NCBI RefSeq assembly: GCF_008831285.2
Contig: NC_045138.2
Location: 7,655,205-7,719,204, forward strand
Origin: Nymphaea colorata
Taxonomy: Eukaryota; Streptophyta; Magnoliopsida; Nymphaeales; Nymphaeaceae
Direction: 5' to 3'
DNA length: 64,000 nt
Part shown: positions 51,301 through 63,600 of the stretch, piece by piece
Layout of the letters: each line of letters starts with the position of its first letter
How positions within the stretch are numbered: position 1 is the first letter of the stretch
Position numbers and translations under genes: made by a program
Notes under the pieces: model-generated
The model's database searches: none
What the model was told of the DNA's origin: nothing
What the model saw: only the letters and a program-made list of their open reading frames with translations

Positions 51301-51742
51301 GATCTTTTATGTTTCTGAATCCTTACAAGTCAACATTAACCAAGTAAACGCCATTATGTCGGTGATACAAAAGAAACCAACGAACCAGAAATGTCTAGAA
51401 CAAAGGAACAGCAAAAGAGAAATCCCTATGGATGAACTCAGAATACCAGAGCCTTGAATTGATCCCCCAATAAAGTATCACAAAAAGCTGAAAACATATC
51501 ATCGTATTGATTATTGGCATTAAGAAACCGTAAGGGGTAAAGAGATCGATCGAAGTCAACCCGTTGCAGGAGCAAAAACATGAGGGAAAGAAGCCACTCT
51601 AACGCAAACAAAAAGGAAACGTTCAGTGGAGATAGGATCCCCCAGATGAAGAAGAAGGAAGCGAAAGGCTACCAGATCTGCAGAGGGTGCCACTGGAGTT
51701 GCTCAGGAGCTTCAGGCCAGACCGCACCCCATTGAGAGCCAT
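42326..51742 (-). CDS. Cytochrome c oxidase subunit 7c-like mitochondrial protein, two exons and a 9.1-kb intron
   Basis: The first exon, 51742-51673, starts at an ATG and encodes MALNGVRSGLKLLSNSSG and a few further residues. This is an Arg/Ser/Leu-rich, acid-free N-terminus typical of a mitochondrial presequence. The second exon, 42552-42326, continues in frame across a GT-AG junction (TCTG|gtagcc ... taacag|TGACACGG). It encodes a His/Gly-rich segment (DHGHGHG), HMYNLDRMKHQKLK, and one hydrophobic span (LGVLTCFTIGTTVPIVAVIF) ending in QQKKTASV. The total is 98 residues. Size, presequence and single helix fit the small COX7c-like subunits annotated in plant complex IV. The assignment rests on recalled family resemblance, not a search. 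The intron (51672-42553) holds two hAT elements, the larger one with its transposase antisense to this gene. The gene appears intact. Confidence 0.75.
43762..44804. mobile_element. Non-autonomous hAT element in the COX7c-like intron
   Basis: A perfect 8-bp duplication, CTTAGAAA, lies at 43754-43761 and 44805-44812. The ends are CTATGTAACATGGGTACTA and, inverted, CTATGTCACATGGGTACTA. The element is 1043 bp. Near its right end (44457-44550) an in-frame acidic stretch ending in EENQESx resembles the acidic C-terminal tail of hAT transposases, suggesting a deletion derivative. It also contains a 45-bp tandem pair (44636-44680 and 44681-44724). The ends resemble those of the element at 24847-25716. 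Confidence 0.88.
45453..48934 (+). mobile_element. Structurally intact hAT transposon (DUF659 type)
   Basis: Perfect 10-bp inverted ends, CAATGTTATC and GATAACATTG, are flanked by a perfect 8-bp duplication, GCCTTTAC, at 45445-45452 and 48935-48942. Subterminal regions (45461-45645 and 48840-48925) are packed with GTATCG / CGATAC motifs. Many of these form palindromes such as TATCGTACGATA and are likely transposase binding sites. The interior encodes one spliced transposase gene. A leader intron (45874-45959) precedes the ATG. Total length is 3482 bp. It is inserted in the COX7c-like intron, in the opposite orientation to that gene. Perfect ends and duplication, plus an open frame, suggest a recent insertion that may still be autonomous. 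Confidence 0.95.
45965..48482 (+). CDS. hAT family transposase (BED zinc finger, DUF659, hAT dimerisation)
   Basis: Exons 45965-47810, 47918-48122 and 48209-48482 join in frame to 774 codons. The introns are GT-AG (ccag|gtatta...attag|at; caaag|gtaaac...gttag|gc). A BED zinc finger lies at residues 1-50 (C22, C25, H39, H44). A basic linker with RKRRG and a Gly-rich RGRGRSQGR stretch follows at about 136-160. The DUF659/RNase H-like core has candidate catalytic D277 (MADGWTD), D338 (ITDNAANY), a CAAH motif at 362-365 and E504 (YLYESMD). A hAT dimerisation region starts at about 616 (WWERFGPD, LSQTCSATGCERNWSVF). The tail is very acidic. I chose the ATG at 45965 because the frame before it lies in the leader intron. 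It would excise and insert DNA by the hAT cut-and-paste pathway. No stop or frameshift is visible. Confidence 0.93.
48935..51672. other. Remainder of the COX7c-like intron
   Basis: AT-rich sequence without a recognisable gene. The frames at 48923-49264 and 49841-50083 have no family features. Confidence 0.5.
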
Positions 51743-54077
51743 CGTCTTCAACCTCTCTCTCTCCCTCTCTCTATTTCTTGGGCTAGGGCAAGAGTGTTCG
51801 TGCTCCTCTTAACAATCTGCAATAGTTCGCGTAGAAGCATCGGTCAACGAAATCGTCGTTGGAAATTTCGTTACTTCGAGGAAAGTCTTTTATCAACATG
51901 CTGCCACCTAAGGCGCTCCTGTTTTTTCTACCCTAAAATATCGTCAAAGTTTTGCTTAATTCCAAACTCGTTCTCTACCTTGGAGACGTGGCGGAGATTC
52001 ATTTGGCGCAGTGTTTTTTGGGTATTTACCAAGTTCACTTTCCCTGATGGATAGTGGATCGGATATTTGGGATGGATCTTCAGCAACCCGAATTTGACTG
52101 TCCTGTTCCAACTTCCAAAGGGGTCGGCCGTCGGCGGCCAGAAAGCGAAGCTGGAGCCTGAAAAGGATGTTAAGGAGTTGGATTCGGATAATCTACGCAC
52201 ATATGAAATCCGATCAGGTAAATCCATATCCATATCCTGACAGTTTATATTGTCTCGTCGCATCATTTTTTTCTTCTTTTTTAAATGATTTTAAATTACT
52301 TTCACATTATTTTTTAAACCAAAAAAAAGGTCGAAATGGCTTAATACGTATCGGCAATGTATCGGGTCGCATGCGTATTGAATATTGGACTGCCTGAATC
52401 GGCCGGAATTCGCAGATTCGAATTGAATCGTGGAAAACCGGTTCAATTTGCTCGCTAATTGAAGGGCACCTCGTGTTAACTTGTACCTACTTTTTAAAAC
52501 CATTTTTTAAACATTAATTTTTGAAATACTTTAGCCGATTCATTAGGGAATCGGCCGATTCAGTTCCAAATCGAATTTTACAAGATTGCCTTTCACCACG
52601 TTTGCAATGTGAGGATATTGGGAGTCGATCCATGGTTGAGTTGCAAGAGATCACCACTTGGTGATACAATATCCATACATAGTGATGCCAATAGATCTTA
52701 TTCAAATTGGATGTCTGCTTTGAAAATGTTGAATATGAAAAAGATTTAACATCCGATTAAAAAGTTAGATCAAATTCAGAATTTAAAAAAAATAGTATAG
52801 GATCATATTTGTATTTGGTTTCAACTAAATATAAGATTGGATGTAAAATTCAGGTTTAGTTTTAAATAAATATCGATCTTGTACATAATATCCATATATT
52901 TTCAAAGTCGGCTATTAACATATCATAACTTGGTTCGAATTTGGTTGTCTAAAATAATGTATTTGATTCATGATCCCATCTTCACATGAATAGCGTTTTT
53001 TCTGACTTTTTCTATTTTTTCTTCACAAGAAGAGCTTTTTTTTTTTAATTTTTACAATAATTTTTTTTATTTTTTTACAAGGTGGCTCAAGAGTACATTT
53101 TTTTACAATGTGCGTAGAAAATAGAAATGAATGCTGTGTTTGTAAAATGCCATAACCATGTGAGGACAGGTGACAATATTTTGTCTTCACAAGAAGGGAA
53201 TTTTTAATTTTTTACAATTTTTGCCACAATTTTTTCTTCTAATGTTTTATTAAATGGCGTTTTCTCATACTTTTCCCACTTGTCTTCACATGAAGAGCAT
53301 TTTTTAGTTTTTTCCAATTTTTGCCATATTTTTTTTTATTTTTTTTTAACAAGGGAGCTCAATTAGTGTGATGGTGAAATGTCACAACTAAAGATGTGGA
53401 AGCTCAAGCATAGCGGAGGTGGCACTCGAGGCACCAAAAGTATGTCTTGTACTTGAAGGGTATAAGGAGTTGGGTGAAAGTTTCGACCTTTTGTTAGGCG
53501 GTGGAAAACCTGGCTCACTTGAAAATGCTATAATCACTTGATCACGGTGACAACATTTTTTGTTTCAACTTTTTACAAAACAAGTTGTTTATTATGGCAT
53601 TTCACTTGCAATGACGAAATGTCAATGCCACCTGACGGCGGCATATGACAACTTTTGCCGTGGTTATGACATTCCACTGTTGTAGGTAGAACGTTGAAAC
53701 ACTAAAGTTTCCCGACACTTTGTTTGTATTCCAGTCAAGATCGGAGGAAATGTAGTGTGTGGTTCATGTTCGGGTGTCGAACACACATCTTTTCTTGCCC
53801 CTGACCATGGAAAGAAACTTTCCATTTCCCCATTTCTTCAAATTCTTGAAGGTGTTTCATCGTTCAGCAATGGCGGAGACACATATGAGAAGGTGCAGGC
53901 GGTTGTTCACGCAAGCCTCATAAAAAATAATCTTTATTTTCATATCAGTGCTTCGAAATATTTGCTCATATTTATATATAGTGGTGGCCTTTATAGAGTG
54001 GAACACATCCATTGACCAGAGTTCCAGAAGAACGCTGCTTGACATACTCATTAAGTAAGAAACTCATATAGTAGAAT
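51743..54077. other. Intergenic region between the COX7c-like and neprosin genes
   Basis: The first part (about 51743-52150) probably holds the COX7c-like 5' UTR and promoter. A degenerate repeat with gtatcgggtcg and gaatcggccgatt motifs lies at about 52340-52600, and a hAT-like AT-rich remnant at about 52720-52990. Three imperfect direct repeats of cttcacaagaagagc followed by T-rich sequence occur at about 53028, 53185 and 53284. I see no gene. Confidence 0.5.
52985..53360. repeat. Imperfect direct repeats in T-rich sequence
   Basis: The motif tcttcaca(a/t)gaag followed by gca/gct-ttttt and aatttttgcca(c/t)a recurs about three times at roughly 100-160-bp intervals. It is probably a decayed satellite or transposon interior. 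Confidence 0.5.
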
Positions 54078-54832
54078 TTACATGCAGTCTAAGCTGAGGC
54101 CAGGTCCCCCGCTGTACAAGAACTGGCCATATTTGTTCATGAAGTCTTCACCAATGTAAACTAAACTGTAGCACTCAGGCCTGTCTTCTACAATGGCGGC
54201 ATCCGGAAGCCTCTTGAACTTGCGATCGCCATTGACGTACTGAATGTGGCTGATCAAGCAGGACCGGCCGTAGCCCTCGTCGGCGAAGCGGCCGCTGCCC
54301 ATCTGAGTAAGGGTGTGATAGCCTCCAGGCACAGTGTTGTAGATCTGTCCTCCGTAGAGAGTTGTATTGGCCCAAAAATTCAAGTAGCCAAACAAGGAAC
54401 TGGGCCAGTAGCCGACTAGCTCACCGTTAACTTGGAGCCACCAATCGTCTCTAAAATCCTGCATGGACGAAGCAATATTTAGCTGGTTTACTTTTAAGGC
54501 ATCTAAATTTTAGCCTCTGATCAAAGGCATGGATAAACTAAGCAGTTAACATACACTGTGAATCTGGCATTTAACAGCTTTGGAGTTCCTGAAATGTTAG
54601 ACTTCCACATCGAGAGAGAGAGATTCATTTTGGTGTGTCTTTGTGCCGTATAGCCCAAAATACAGTCATTTCACAAAATCCAATGGTATATATAAGTTGA
54701 ACACCAGCTTTTGTTAAAATTAATTAGGATATTCATTCACACTTTTAAGAGTAGAATAATTAGTTTGTAATTCATCAAGTTTTAATGCGTTGATGAGCTT
54801 AAAAGGTCTCGTTTTTGTTCCTGACCTAGTGG

Positions 54833-54863
<31 letters not shown>

Positions 54864-57800
54864 AAGCAGAACCTTCAAATTAGTTGCCAAAAAGATATTT
54901 TAAACAAAATATAAATATCCTAATATATTTATAAAAACTATTTTGATGTAACATGCTTTGATTGAAGTTTTTTTTTTTAAATAACTTTTGATGCACAAAG
55001 AAAGCCCATTATTTTAATTTCATGATTTCATCTTGGGTATTCATTAATCTATGTTAAGGCAAGAACAGAAAGATGTAAAATAAGGCATAAGCTGATTACC
55101 TTGTACAATTGGATGCTTAAAAAGGTTTGATATCCATCAAAGGTGGAATTGGGTAATCTTCCACCAAGGGCAACATTGGGGTTCAATTGAATGAAGCCTT
55201 CACACCTCATGTCAAAGCACTGTCTAGTGTTTGCACCCTGGCAATAGAGAGAGAGAGAGAGAGAGGTAAAAAAGGGGAAGTTCAGAGAGAGAGAGAGAGA
55301 GATAGCTTTTAGTGACATTTCCTATGAAAACAAGTTTAATGTAATTTTCTATAAAAATAACTACAGTGAAATTTTTATTTTATCTTGTGATTCCTAAATT
55401 TTCAAAATAAGTTTTACATTTTGCTTCAATAAGTCCTCCAAACTGCAAATTTTAAAACAAGCCAGCGATCAAGCTAAAATTTTCTGGCAAAAGGGCATTA
55501 ATATATACTTTACATTTTAGACCTTTAAGGCACCAACATCATGTAAAGAAGAAAGACTATGACACACCAATCTATACATAAATAAACAATTTCCCTGGAA
55601 CTGTGTAGGCAATTGACCACACAGGTCAACAACACCTGCCTCAGCCACTGAAACGAAACCTAGGGGGATTACCTCTGAGGGAGGGATTTACATGTAAGCA
55701 AAGGAAGGTGCGAACAACCAGAACTTGTGATGTCTTGGTTTTTCACCTTAAACAAATGAACGGGTGCTTGAGATCTGAGGTGATACAAGATTTTGGGTTC
55801 TTAGAAGTTAGATCTCATGTTTTCAGATCCACAATGTCCTTAACAAGAACAACTATTGCACCTTTTGTTTGAAAGTTGCATGATTTTGAAATCCTTGGAC
55901 TATTACTCCATGGATCTTACATCTGTCAGATACATGGATATATGTGAGGAGGATGAAAAATCTCAAGATTTATGTAATTTATCAGGTCTATAGTTTGCTA
56001 GAATCATGGTTTCTACAAGGTATGTTTCAGGTTTAATCAAAACCCCATATTATCGATTTGGAACATCAAAGACCCCCTACAAGGTATTATATTTTTATCA
56101 TTAATTTGATTTTTATATCATTACTACACACACACAGATGGTTTAGTTTAAAATACATGTTTTGGTAGTGTTCAAAGCTTTTCACAAAATTGAAATTATA
56201 TATGCATGGGTATATAGTAGTTGTTGTAATAATATTTTAGTTAGATGGATTTGGATCCACTAAAATTCTTTTACTCATCATCTTTGGAAAACATAGTAAT
56301 TAAAAGTTGAATCATAATGCAAAATATGGCTACACGGTTACATAAAAAATGAAGGGAAAAATCACAGGATCGTATTGGTGGAAAACAAAAATATTGAAGA
56401 GGAGTAACCCTTAGGTCATTTATTGGTTCGAAATTTTTCTTTGTATCTTTCCAATTTTATCGGATGCTCGCTCGAAAGAAAAAATAGTCAAACTTCACTG
56501 GAAAATAACTATAAAATCAAATTTCTGCTTTTTTCTTACCTTTATCTTAATTGGTTTCTATTGTGTGTGTGTAATTTCAGGAGGAAAGGTAGAGAGAGAG
56601 AGAGAGAGAGGGAGAGAGGGAGAGAGAGATGATGCATGCTCACACTCCAATAAGTAAAAAGTCTTGTTTCGAAATCACCATATAAGCTGTCGTAAACCTG
56701 CAGAAACAGAAACTCAGTTATATTAGTGGACATATAATGCAAGAGACCTCTCCGTTGGATATACCTTATTCTTATAATGTCAGGGAACTTCTTTTCTCAA
56801 TTTCTTCATATTCGCCACTTTTTCTCTCTTTTTGTTATCTCGACATGTCCTACATTTTCTAAAATTTAAGAAACACTACCTGGTATGGCAACAGTATCTT
56901 TCTTAGTTTTTCCTTTATCAAAACCAAATCTTTCCACCTTCCGTTTAAACATGGCCACCTTTTTCTAATAAAATTGAGAAAGCTCAAAATGGCATCCGGA
57001 TTTAGCATAAAAACTGGTTTCCAGGAATCAAAGTTTCCAATTTTCCACTAGTTGGCACTTTTCTTTAGCTTAAAAAAAATTTCATTATATATATATATAT
57101 ATATATATATATAATGAAAGAGAAAGAGAGAGAGAGAGAGACTACGTACAATCCATCCTGCTGCAATATATTCATGGATTTGGCCGCCGTCTCCACTTGC
57201 AACAGAAACCATATTGCAGCTGAACTCTCCAGGAAGAACCATTGGATTCCAGACGCTGATGTCTGCGCTTGCACCAAATACCCCATAATCTTCATCAAAT
57301 TTTCCCTCCACCGCAGCAAACTGCACCCACACAGGAAAACTTTCTCTCCAGAATATCGAACAGTTTAAAAAATCTGGATCAGAAATTATTCTTACCTCAT
57401 GAACGGGACCAGAAGAACTAAATGTTATTTGATCATTTGAACTGACAAAGAGACGCTCAATTGTTCTTCTTTCATCAAGCACTCGACTTCTAACAATGGG
57501 TATCGTCCCCTTGGGACATCTCCCTTTCTTGTGCCATGCCTGTTTGAACTGCCTTCTGGGTCGACTTCCTTCCTCCATCTCCCTTTCTGGCAAGGTCATT
57601 GGTCTCATCTGTACAAATATCATCATATTGATCAGGAAGCATGGCTGCCCACTATATATATATATATATAGATAATGTGTAAGCATTGAGAATAATAACA
57701 TACAAAAGGGAACCTGGATCTCGTGGTTCATAAGCGAAGGATGGAAGAGAGATGGTTGTTCATAGATGCAGATGCAGTCGATCACATCCCCATCTCCGCT

Positions 57801-58049
57801 CTGCACGGGCACATGCAATAACGACGGAAATCTGTTAAGGGAAGAGGATGCCGATGATGGCCATGATTGCCGATGATGATGGTGTTAAGGTTGATGATGA
57901 CAGACCTGGATGGTTTTGACCGGGGTGCTCTCCCTGCGCATGCCATGCCTTCCTTTGCTTGGCCTCGTGATCATTCCGTGCACTTCTCTTTGGCATAAAC
58001 ACAAAATGGCAAGGATGAGAACACATGCCTGCATGAAGCCTCTTCCCAT
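54078..58049 (-). CDS. Neprosin-domain (DUF239) secreted protein
   Basis: Seven coding exons, read from the right: 58049-57906, 57800-57714, 57608-57396, 57320-57150, 56697-56644, 55237-55100 and 54458-54078. They total 395 codons, and every intron is GT-AG in phase 0. Residues 1-25 are a signal peptide (CVLILAILCLC core). An N-terminal activation-peptide region follows, with VKTIQ, DVIDCI and MRP blocks. A neprosin domain fills the C-terminal half (WVQFAAVEGK, YGVFGASADISVWNP, GEFSCNMVSVASG, IHEYIAAGWI, TRLFTYWS, CFDMRCEGFIQ, DDWWLQVNGELVGYWP). Length and exon structure fit plant DUF239 proteins. Nepenthes neprosin of this family is a prolyl-directed glutamic endopeptidase. I have not confirmed the catalytic glutamates here, so activity is unproven. 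It is probably an apoplastic or vacuolar protein. Confidence 0.93.
55245..55305. repeat. Pair of (GA)n tracts in a neprosin-gene intron
   Basis: Two GA microsatellites adjoin the acceptor of the exon at 55237. On the coding strand they form a polypyrimidine (CT)n tract just upstream of the AG. Confidence 0.9.
57080..57141. repeat. (TA)n(GA)n microsatellite in a neprosin-gene intron
   Basis: A composite TA/GA tract immediately downstream of the exon ending at 57150 on the coding strand. Confidence 0.9.
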
Positions 58050-58109
58050 CGTTACAGAGCAACCACTAATGGCGAACCGATTTGGAGAGAGTTAAGAAGC
58101 TAGAAGAAG

Positions 58110-58942
58110 AAGGAAAGAAGAAAAAGTAGAAGAAGGAAAGCAAACTCCCACGAAGAACCTTTTGTGCGTATAATTTGCGAATGTTATCACCAATATTTAG
58201 TGTTCCCAGAAAGGGAAGAAAGAATTATGGAAACTGTTGGGCCACAGCCTTTTCTTAAGTACTTTACTATGAGGATGAGTTTCTTGTAGGGTTGAGAACG
58301 GCCATCTTGCATATAGAAATGTAGAATTATCTATTAATTTGACCTGTATAAAATCTTTGGCCCTCTGCTTCTAAGGTCATGAGTTGCAGTAATGGTACAA
58401 ATCGGCTTACCCGTCATAATCAATTTAAATGTCCACATTTTTTTCAGTTTATCTAAGTTCCTTTTACTTTGGGACATGAAGTAGAAACATATGTTATTAT
58501 ACTACAGACAGTTTGAAGTTATTTATGCCATGCTAATGTCATCATAATTTGATGGTCTTAAACATAATATCTCAAGTATGGCCTGTTGCTGCCTGTGTTG
58601 GATGGCAAACTATGAAGCAGTTTGCGGGGAAACTCTGAGAATGAAATTCAGTTTTGCATCCAGAGAAATCAGTAGCCTTTGAAACAGTTCTTCTCTAATT
58701 CTAGCTTTTTGAGATTTTCATGTTCCATGTGCGCCTATTGCATAATGTGTTACAGGTGATCCTGATGTCAGAACCAACCAAACCTCTTGAAGCTATTTTT
58801 GTCAATTCAAGGGTTCAACCATTTTGAGCTCGTGAAGGAATCCTCAATAGCATTGTTTTTTGTTGTAATTTAAATTTTTGATGTATAAATTTTTTGTGTA
58901 ATTAATAATGAAATTTGAATTTGAAAGAATTTTTCTTCCTAA

Positions 58943-58973
<31 letters not shown>

Positions 58974-60450
58974 GATATTGCAACAGGTATAAATGTCAAC
59001 CAAATTAAAGGATGGTTTCTCGTTTCCCCATGTTTTTTATGTGTCGGTTAGGGGTAGAGCCACAAAATCTTAATTAGGAGGGCCCAAATAAATTTAAGAG
59101 GAGCATAAATATATCTTATTTTTTTCCAGATTCATGCTAGGATTATATCTTATTATACTTCATATATACACACACACAACCCATCTTCACAGACAGCACA
59201 TTTTATATTCGAGCCGGGCCGGGATGTAAACGGGTCGCGGGCTGAACCTTGTGTCCAGTGTCCGCCCGGATATGGCCACTTCGGGCTGGGCCTGCCCTGC
59301 CTGGCTTCCTTTTACATTACTAAAGAGTACTGAGGGAGAGAGAGAGAGAGCACTAACGTTGGCCTAGAATCTCAGATGCTTCTCCGTCGGCCTTCCGGCG
59401 TCCGTTTCTCAGGTCGCACCGCAATGGAAGAAAATTGGGGAGAGATGAAGATGAGGTGATCAGGTGAGCCAAAAGGGTTTGTCAGTTATTTTATTCTTTA
59501 TAGGCATTAAGCGATTTAGGGTAGAGTTAAAAAAATGTTGAAAACCAAATCAACAACTTGGCAGTGAGGCGGTCGCCTCCCCATTGTCGCCGGCAGGCTG
59601 TGCCGTTCTCCCGGGAGACGCCAGCAGATATATATGCCTCTAGTTAAGACACTTCAGTACCTCATTAAGCTTGATTGAAACGGACGGATGTGCTTATCAT
59701 TCTTAATTGTCCTTAAACATGCTTTAGAAGCCTCACAAAAGAACTCGATTTTTGAGATTCAGGCCTTTTATATGAGATGGATAATTGATGTTTTGAGTTT
59801 CGGTTACCCTTTTTCAAGATCCTCTCAATCAGGCTATTTTTTTTTAAATTTATATTTAAATTTTAAAAAATTTTACTTGTCTTATATAAAATTTTTGAAA
59901 AATAATATTTTAATCAAATTCAAAAACTTTAATTCAACCTTCTCATAAAAAATTTCTCGCTCCCCCTACGACCAACAAAAGTTGCTTATTTTCAAGGCAA
60001 GCTTGAATCCAGAAAGAAAAAAAAAAGGATGCATTGAATACCTGAAGTTGAGGATGTAAATGGATTGGATATACATTTTTTATGAACTTAATTTTAAATT
60101 GAGTAAAACACAAATCTGATTACTAACCAGCGCCATAGCTTGTTGCTAGGCGATCTTCGAACTTCTCATGTCCTAGTGTTTATATTTTTCAATTGGTAGC
60201 AGCTTTTGTGGCTGTAGTTCAACCAAGAAAATAGACGATCAACCTTTGCGGTTCACTACCAGAGCACCCAAACCAAGTTGGCTTGTTGTGTATCTTGTCT
60301 TCCTTTTTCTTGTATTTTCTACTGCAAAGGCGCTGTGAATGACGCAAGCAGAGACTCCACAAAATTGGAAGCAGAAAGGAGGAAAAGCAGAAGAGAACGA
60401 AGAAGAAAGAGTCACGACCATGCGCTGCAGTAGGAGTTGAGAAGAAGGGG
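58110..60450. other. Intergenic region between the neprosin and NPF genes
   Basis: These two genes are divergently transcribed, so both promoters lie here. It contains a (TA)n tract at 58942-58967, a GGGCCGGG-rich hAT-like fragment at about 59211-59310 and a (GA)n tract at about 59334-59350. A GC-rich block lies at about 59560-59630. No gene was recognised. The frames 59688-59948 and 60239-60475 have no family features. Confidence 0.5.
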
Positions 60451-60467
60451 GGTTGGTGAGAAGACTC

Positions 60468-60630
60468 ATGGCCATCGGTGAAGTCGTATCTCCCCTGCTT
60501 GGTGATGGCGGTTGTAGCGACTATGTCAATGACGCCGTCGACTTCAGAGGCTCTCCTGCCATCCGCTCCAAATCGGGAGGATGGAAGTCCTCCCTCTTCA
60601 TAATCGGTAAGCGGAAAGGAACAAAAAGAA

Positions 60631-60665
<35 letters not shown>

Positions 60666-63600
60666 TGTGTCTGTGATCCTGTTTCATTCCCACAGTTGGG
60701 ACAGCTTCACTACCTAAAGTTGGTGCTCGCATGCCAACGACATGGGTGGGAAGTGAAATGGGTTGTGTCTACTTCCTGCAATATTCCAATTTATCTCAGT
60801 ATTTTCTTGATATATGTTGGTTGGTGAGAATTTCATCTTCCTTCTCCTGTTCCATTTTGGGGAATCTTGCTGACGGTTGATAGGAATCATTTGCAAGTGA
60901 AGGTGTTGAAGTGTCTGAGAGGTTTGCTTACTATGGGATCGCTTCCAACCTCATCAGCTACCTCACGGGACCTTTGCACCAATCCAACGCGGTGGCTGCA
61001 GCGAACGTCAACGTTTGGCAAGGTGTGTCGGCCATGCTTCCTCTGCTGGGGGCGTTTGTGGCAGATGCCTACTTGGGCCGCTACAGAACCATCCTCATAT
61101 CCTCCATGCTTTACATCCTTGTAAGAGAAAATCTCTCTCTCTCTCTCTCTCTCTCCCCCCACCCCCAACCCCCCGGATGCTTTGTTTGCACCTTACTTTC
61201 ACTATGCCCCCTTGAAGTCCTTTGAGAGCATCACAGTGGCGGATGATTCTCTTAGATGTATTAATTTTTGCTTGACCTGAACTCGAGTTGCCCGCAGCTG
61301 TGAATAAGTGGTTTTAGTGAAGCATCTTATCGCGAGTTCTGCTGAAATATTGGCTATTGATGCCCGTGCTCCTTTACAAATTGAACATGGATGTAGGGAA
61401 TCAGCTAAATTAAGAAAACTATTAGTGAAGGAACTATGAGAAAAATTTCTACTGGTTTGATTAGACGGAGAACACTTGCAATTGTCTGTTTGAAGAACTG
61501 CAGCTGTAAGTGCTGTTTGTTTAAGCTGAATGGTTTCACTTAGTTCGTAGAAATTTACTTGACAATGTTATCTGTGAAAATGTCTTCAATTGAGAAAATT
61601 TAAACGGTCAGATGTGTTTTACGATGATCAACAAACTTAGTGGCTCGTATGTCATCGAAAACTTGATTATAAAAGATTCAAGGTCTTCTAAAATAAATTC
61701 AATGTTTGGCATGTGCCAAATAAGCAAGCTGGTTTGATGTTTGATTAAGCAAAGAACCTGCAACTATAATTTTCTCTGGGGTGCTAATGAAATGAAGTAG
61801 ATATAACACAAACAGAGTGACGCTCCACCGTTCATGGGGGAGTTGAAAAGGGAGGTTCCATCCCCAAGTTGGGATGCTTATCTTGACCCATGGAGGGATT
61901 CAAGTGACACTACTGTCATGGAAAAATTATCGTCCTTGGACATGTTAGGAATATATCATCTTTGTAAAGGCAGAACTGTACATTTAGATGTAAAGTTTCC
62001 ATAATCAAGCTTGAAAATGCGCTATTCTGAGGGCTTCTTCCTGTTAATATGCCTTGCTTCAACTTTTTTGACATTGAGCTTGTTTCTGCAACTTGGGTAA
62101 TGAGGTTGATGTCCTATGTTGGTATCTTTGCTCATAAGGGTCTTAAGAAAAGTTCATTTTGATGTTGAAGATGGACAAATATGAATTCTTCAGGGATTGG
62201 CCTGCTTGACTATATCAACAATACTCCCACCTGGTTCCAAGGGTCATAGTGGCAGATCAGCCTGGCTTCCTCTACCAGAGTTTCAAGTGGCTTTCTTCTT
62301 CTTCTCTCTGTACTTGGCTGCTATAGGTGCAGGAGGACACAAACCTTGCACACAAGCATTTGGCGCAGACCAATTTGATGAGTCTAACCCACACGAGCAG
62401 ATGCCTAAGAATTCTTTTTTCAACTGGTGGTATTTTGGACTTTGGTCTGGAAGTCTGGTCTCCATGGTCACTGTAAATTACATTCAAGAATATCTAGGTT
62501 GGGGATATGGATATGGTATAACATGCTTGTCAATGGGATTGTCGCTGGCTGTTTTCTTAATTGGAACATTTACATATAGGTTTAAACTATCCCAAGAAGG
62601 AAGTCCATTCACAAGCATTGTGCAAGTGCTTGTTGCAGCTGTTCGTAGATCGCAGTGGCCTATAGAAGAATCAGAACATGATCGTGGTTCTACTAGGCAG
62701 TTCAGGTGAAAAGGATGGCCAAATTTTCTTGTTTTTTCTAGTCTGTGTGCTGTTTTCTTTGCTTCCACAAAATCATGATATTATTCTCACATTCTACGTT
62801 ACTGCTTAAAGGCAGAAGCACTCTCTCCTGTCTATGATAGTTCTATCTACACTTTGACATGCAAAAAATGTGTAGTACAGAAAGGAGGATAACTGATATT
62901 CCCTTCTATAGAGAGTGATGTTGCAGATAAATTGCTTACTGATGTTGCATTGTCAAATTTTGCATTAATGATTATTTGATTGGCACGTTCTTTTTTGGTT
63001 TGCATGAACAGAAAACAGCACATCAGATTTGTTTTTTTCATTTAAACCCCTTCTCATCCGTGAGGAAATCATTCTTGTGGTTAGATATACCATGCAGTTG
63101 CTATAGGATTTATAGTGTGAAAATGGTTTCATGTAAACCTTACACTAATTATCAGAAAGAATGAAAAAGGACAATGATTTTACAAGACCTCATACTATTA
63201 CTCCATCATAAATCTAACAAAAAGGGCAATGACGTTACTAGCACAGATTCTTTGTGACAGCAGATGACATGGTCTGTATTATAGTAACTGCTAAACTAAA
63301 AGTTGTGGAAAGTTTTCTAGTTTTGCACAGATATTTCTGAATTATTTTGGTTTGTGGGTGCATCCAGAGACACCTTTGGCACCATTTACATGAGCCCCTA
63401 TGAACCCCTTAGGGGCTGTTTGGGAACAGTAACAGCATGTTAGTGTTCCATGCATGTGCCCTAAAAGGTGGGGCAGACTCATAAAACACTTTTAAATATA
63501 TCCAATGAATCTAGCCAATTTTTGAGTTAAATGCATGGGACAGTAACATAATGTAGCAGCCCCTTAGAGAGCATGACATTCAGATATCATAAAGTATATC

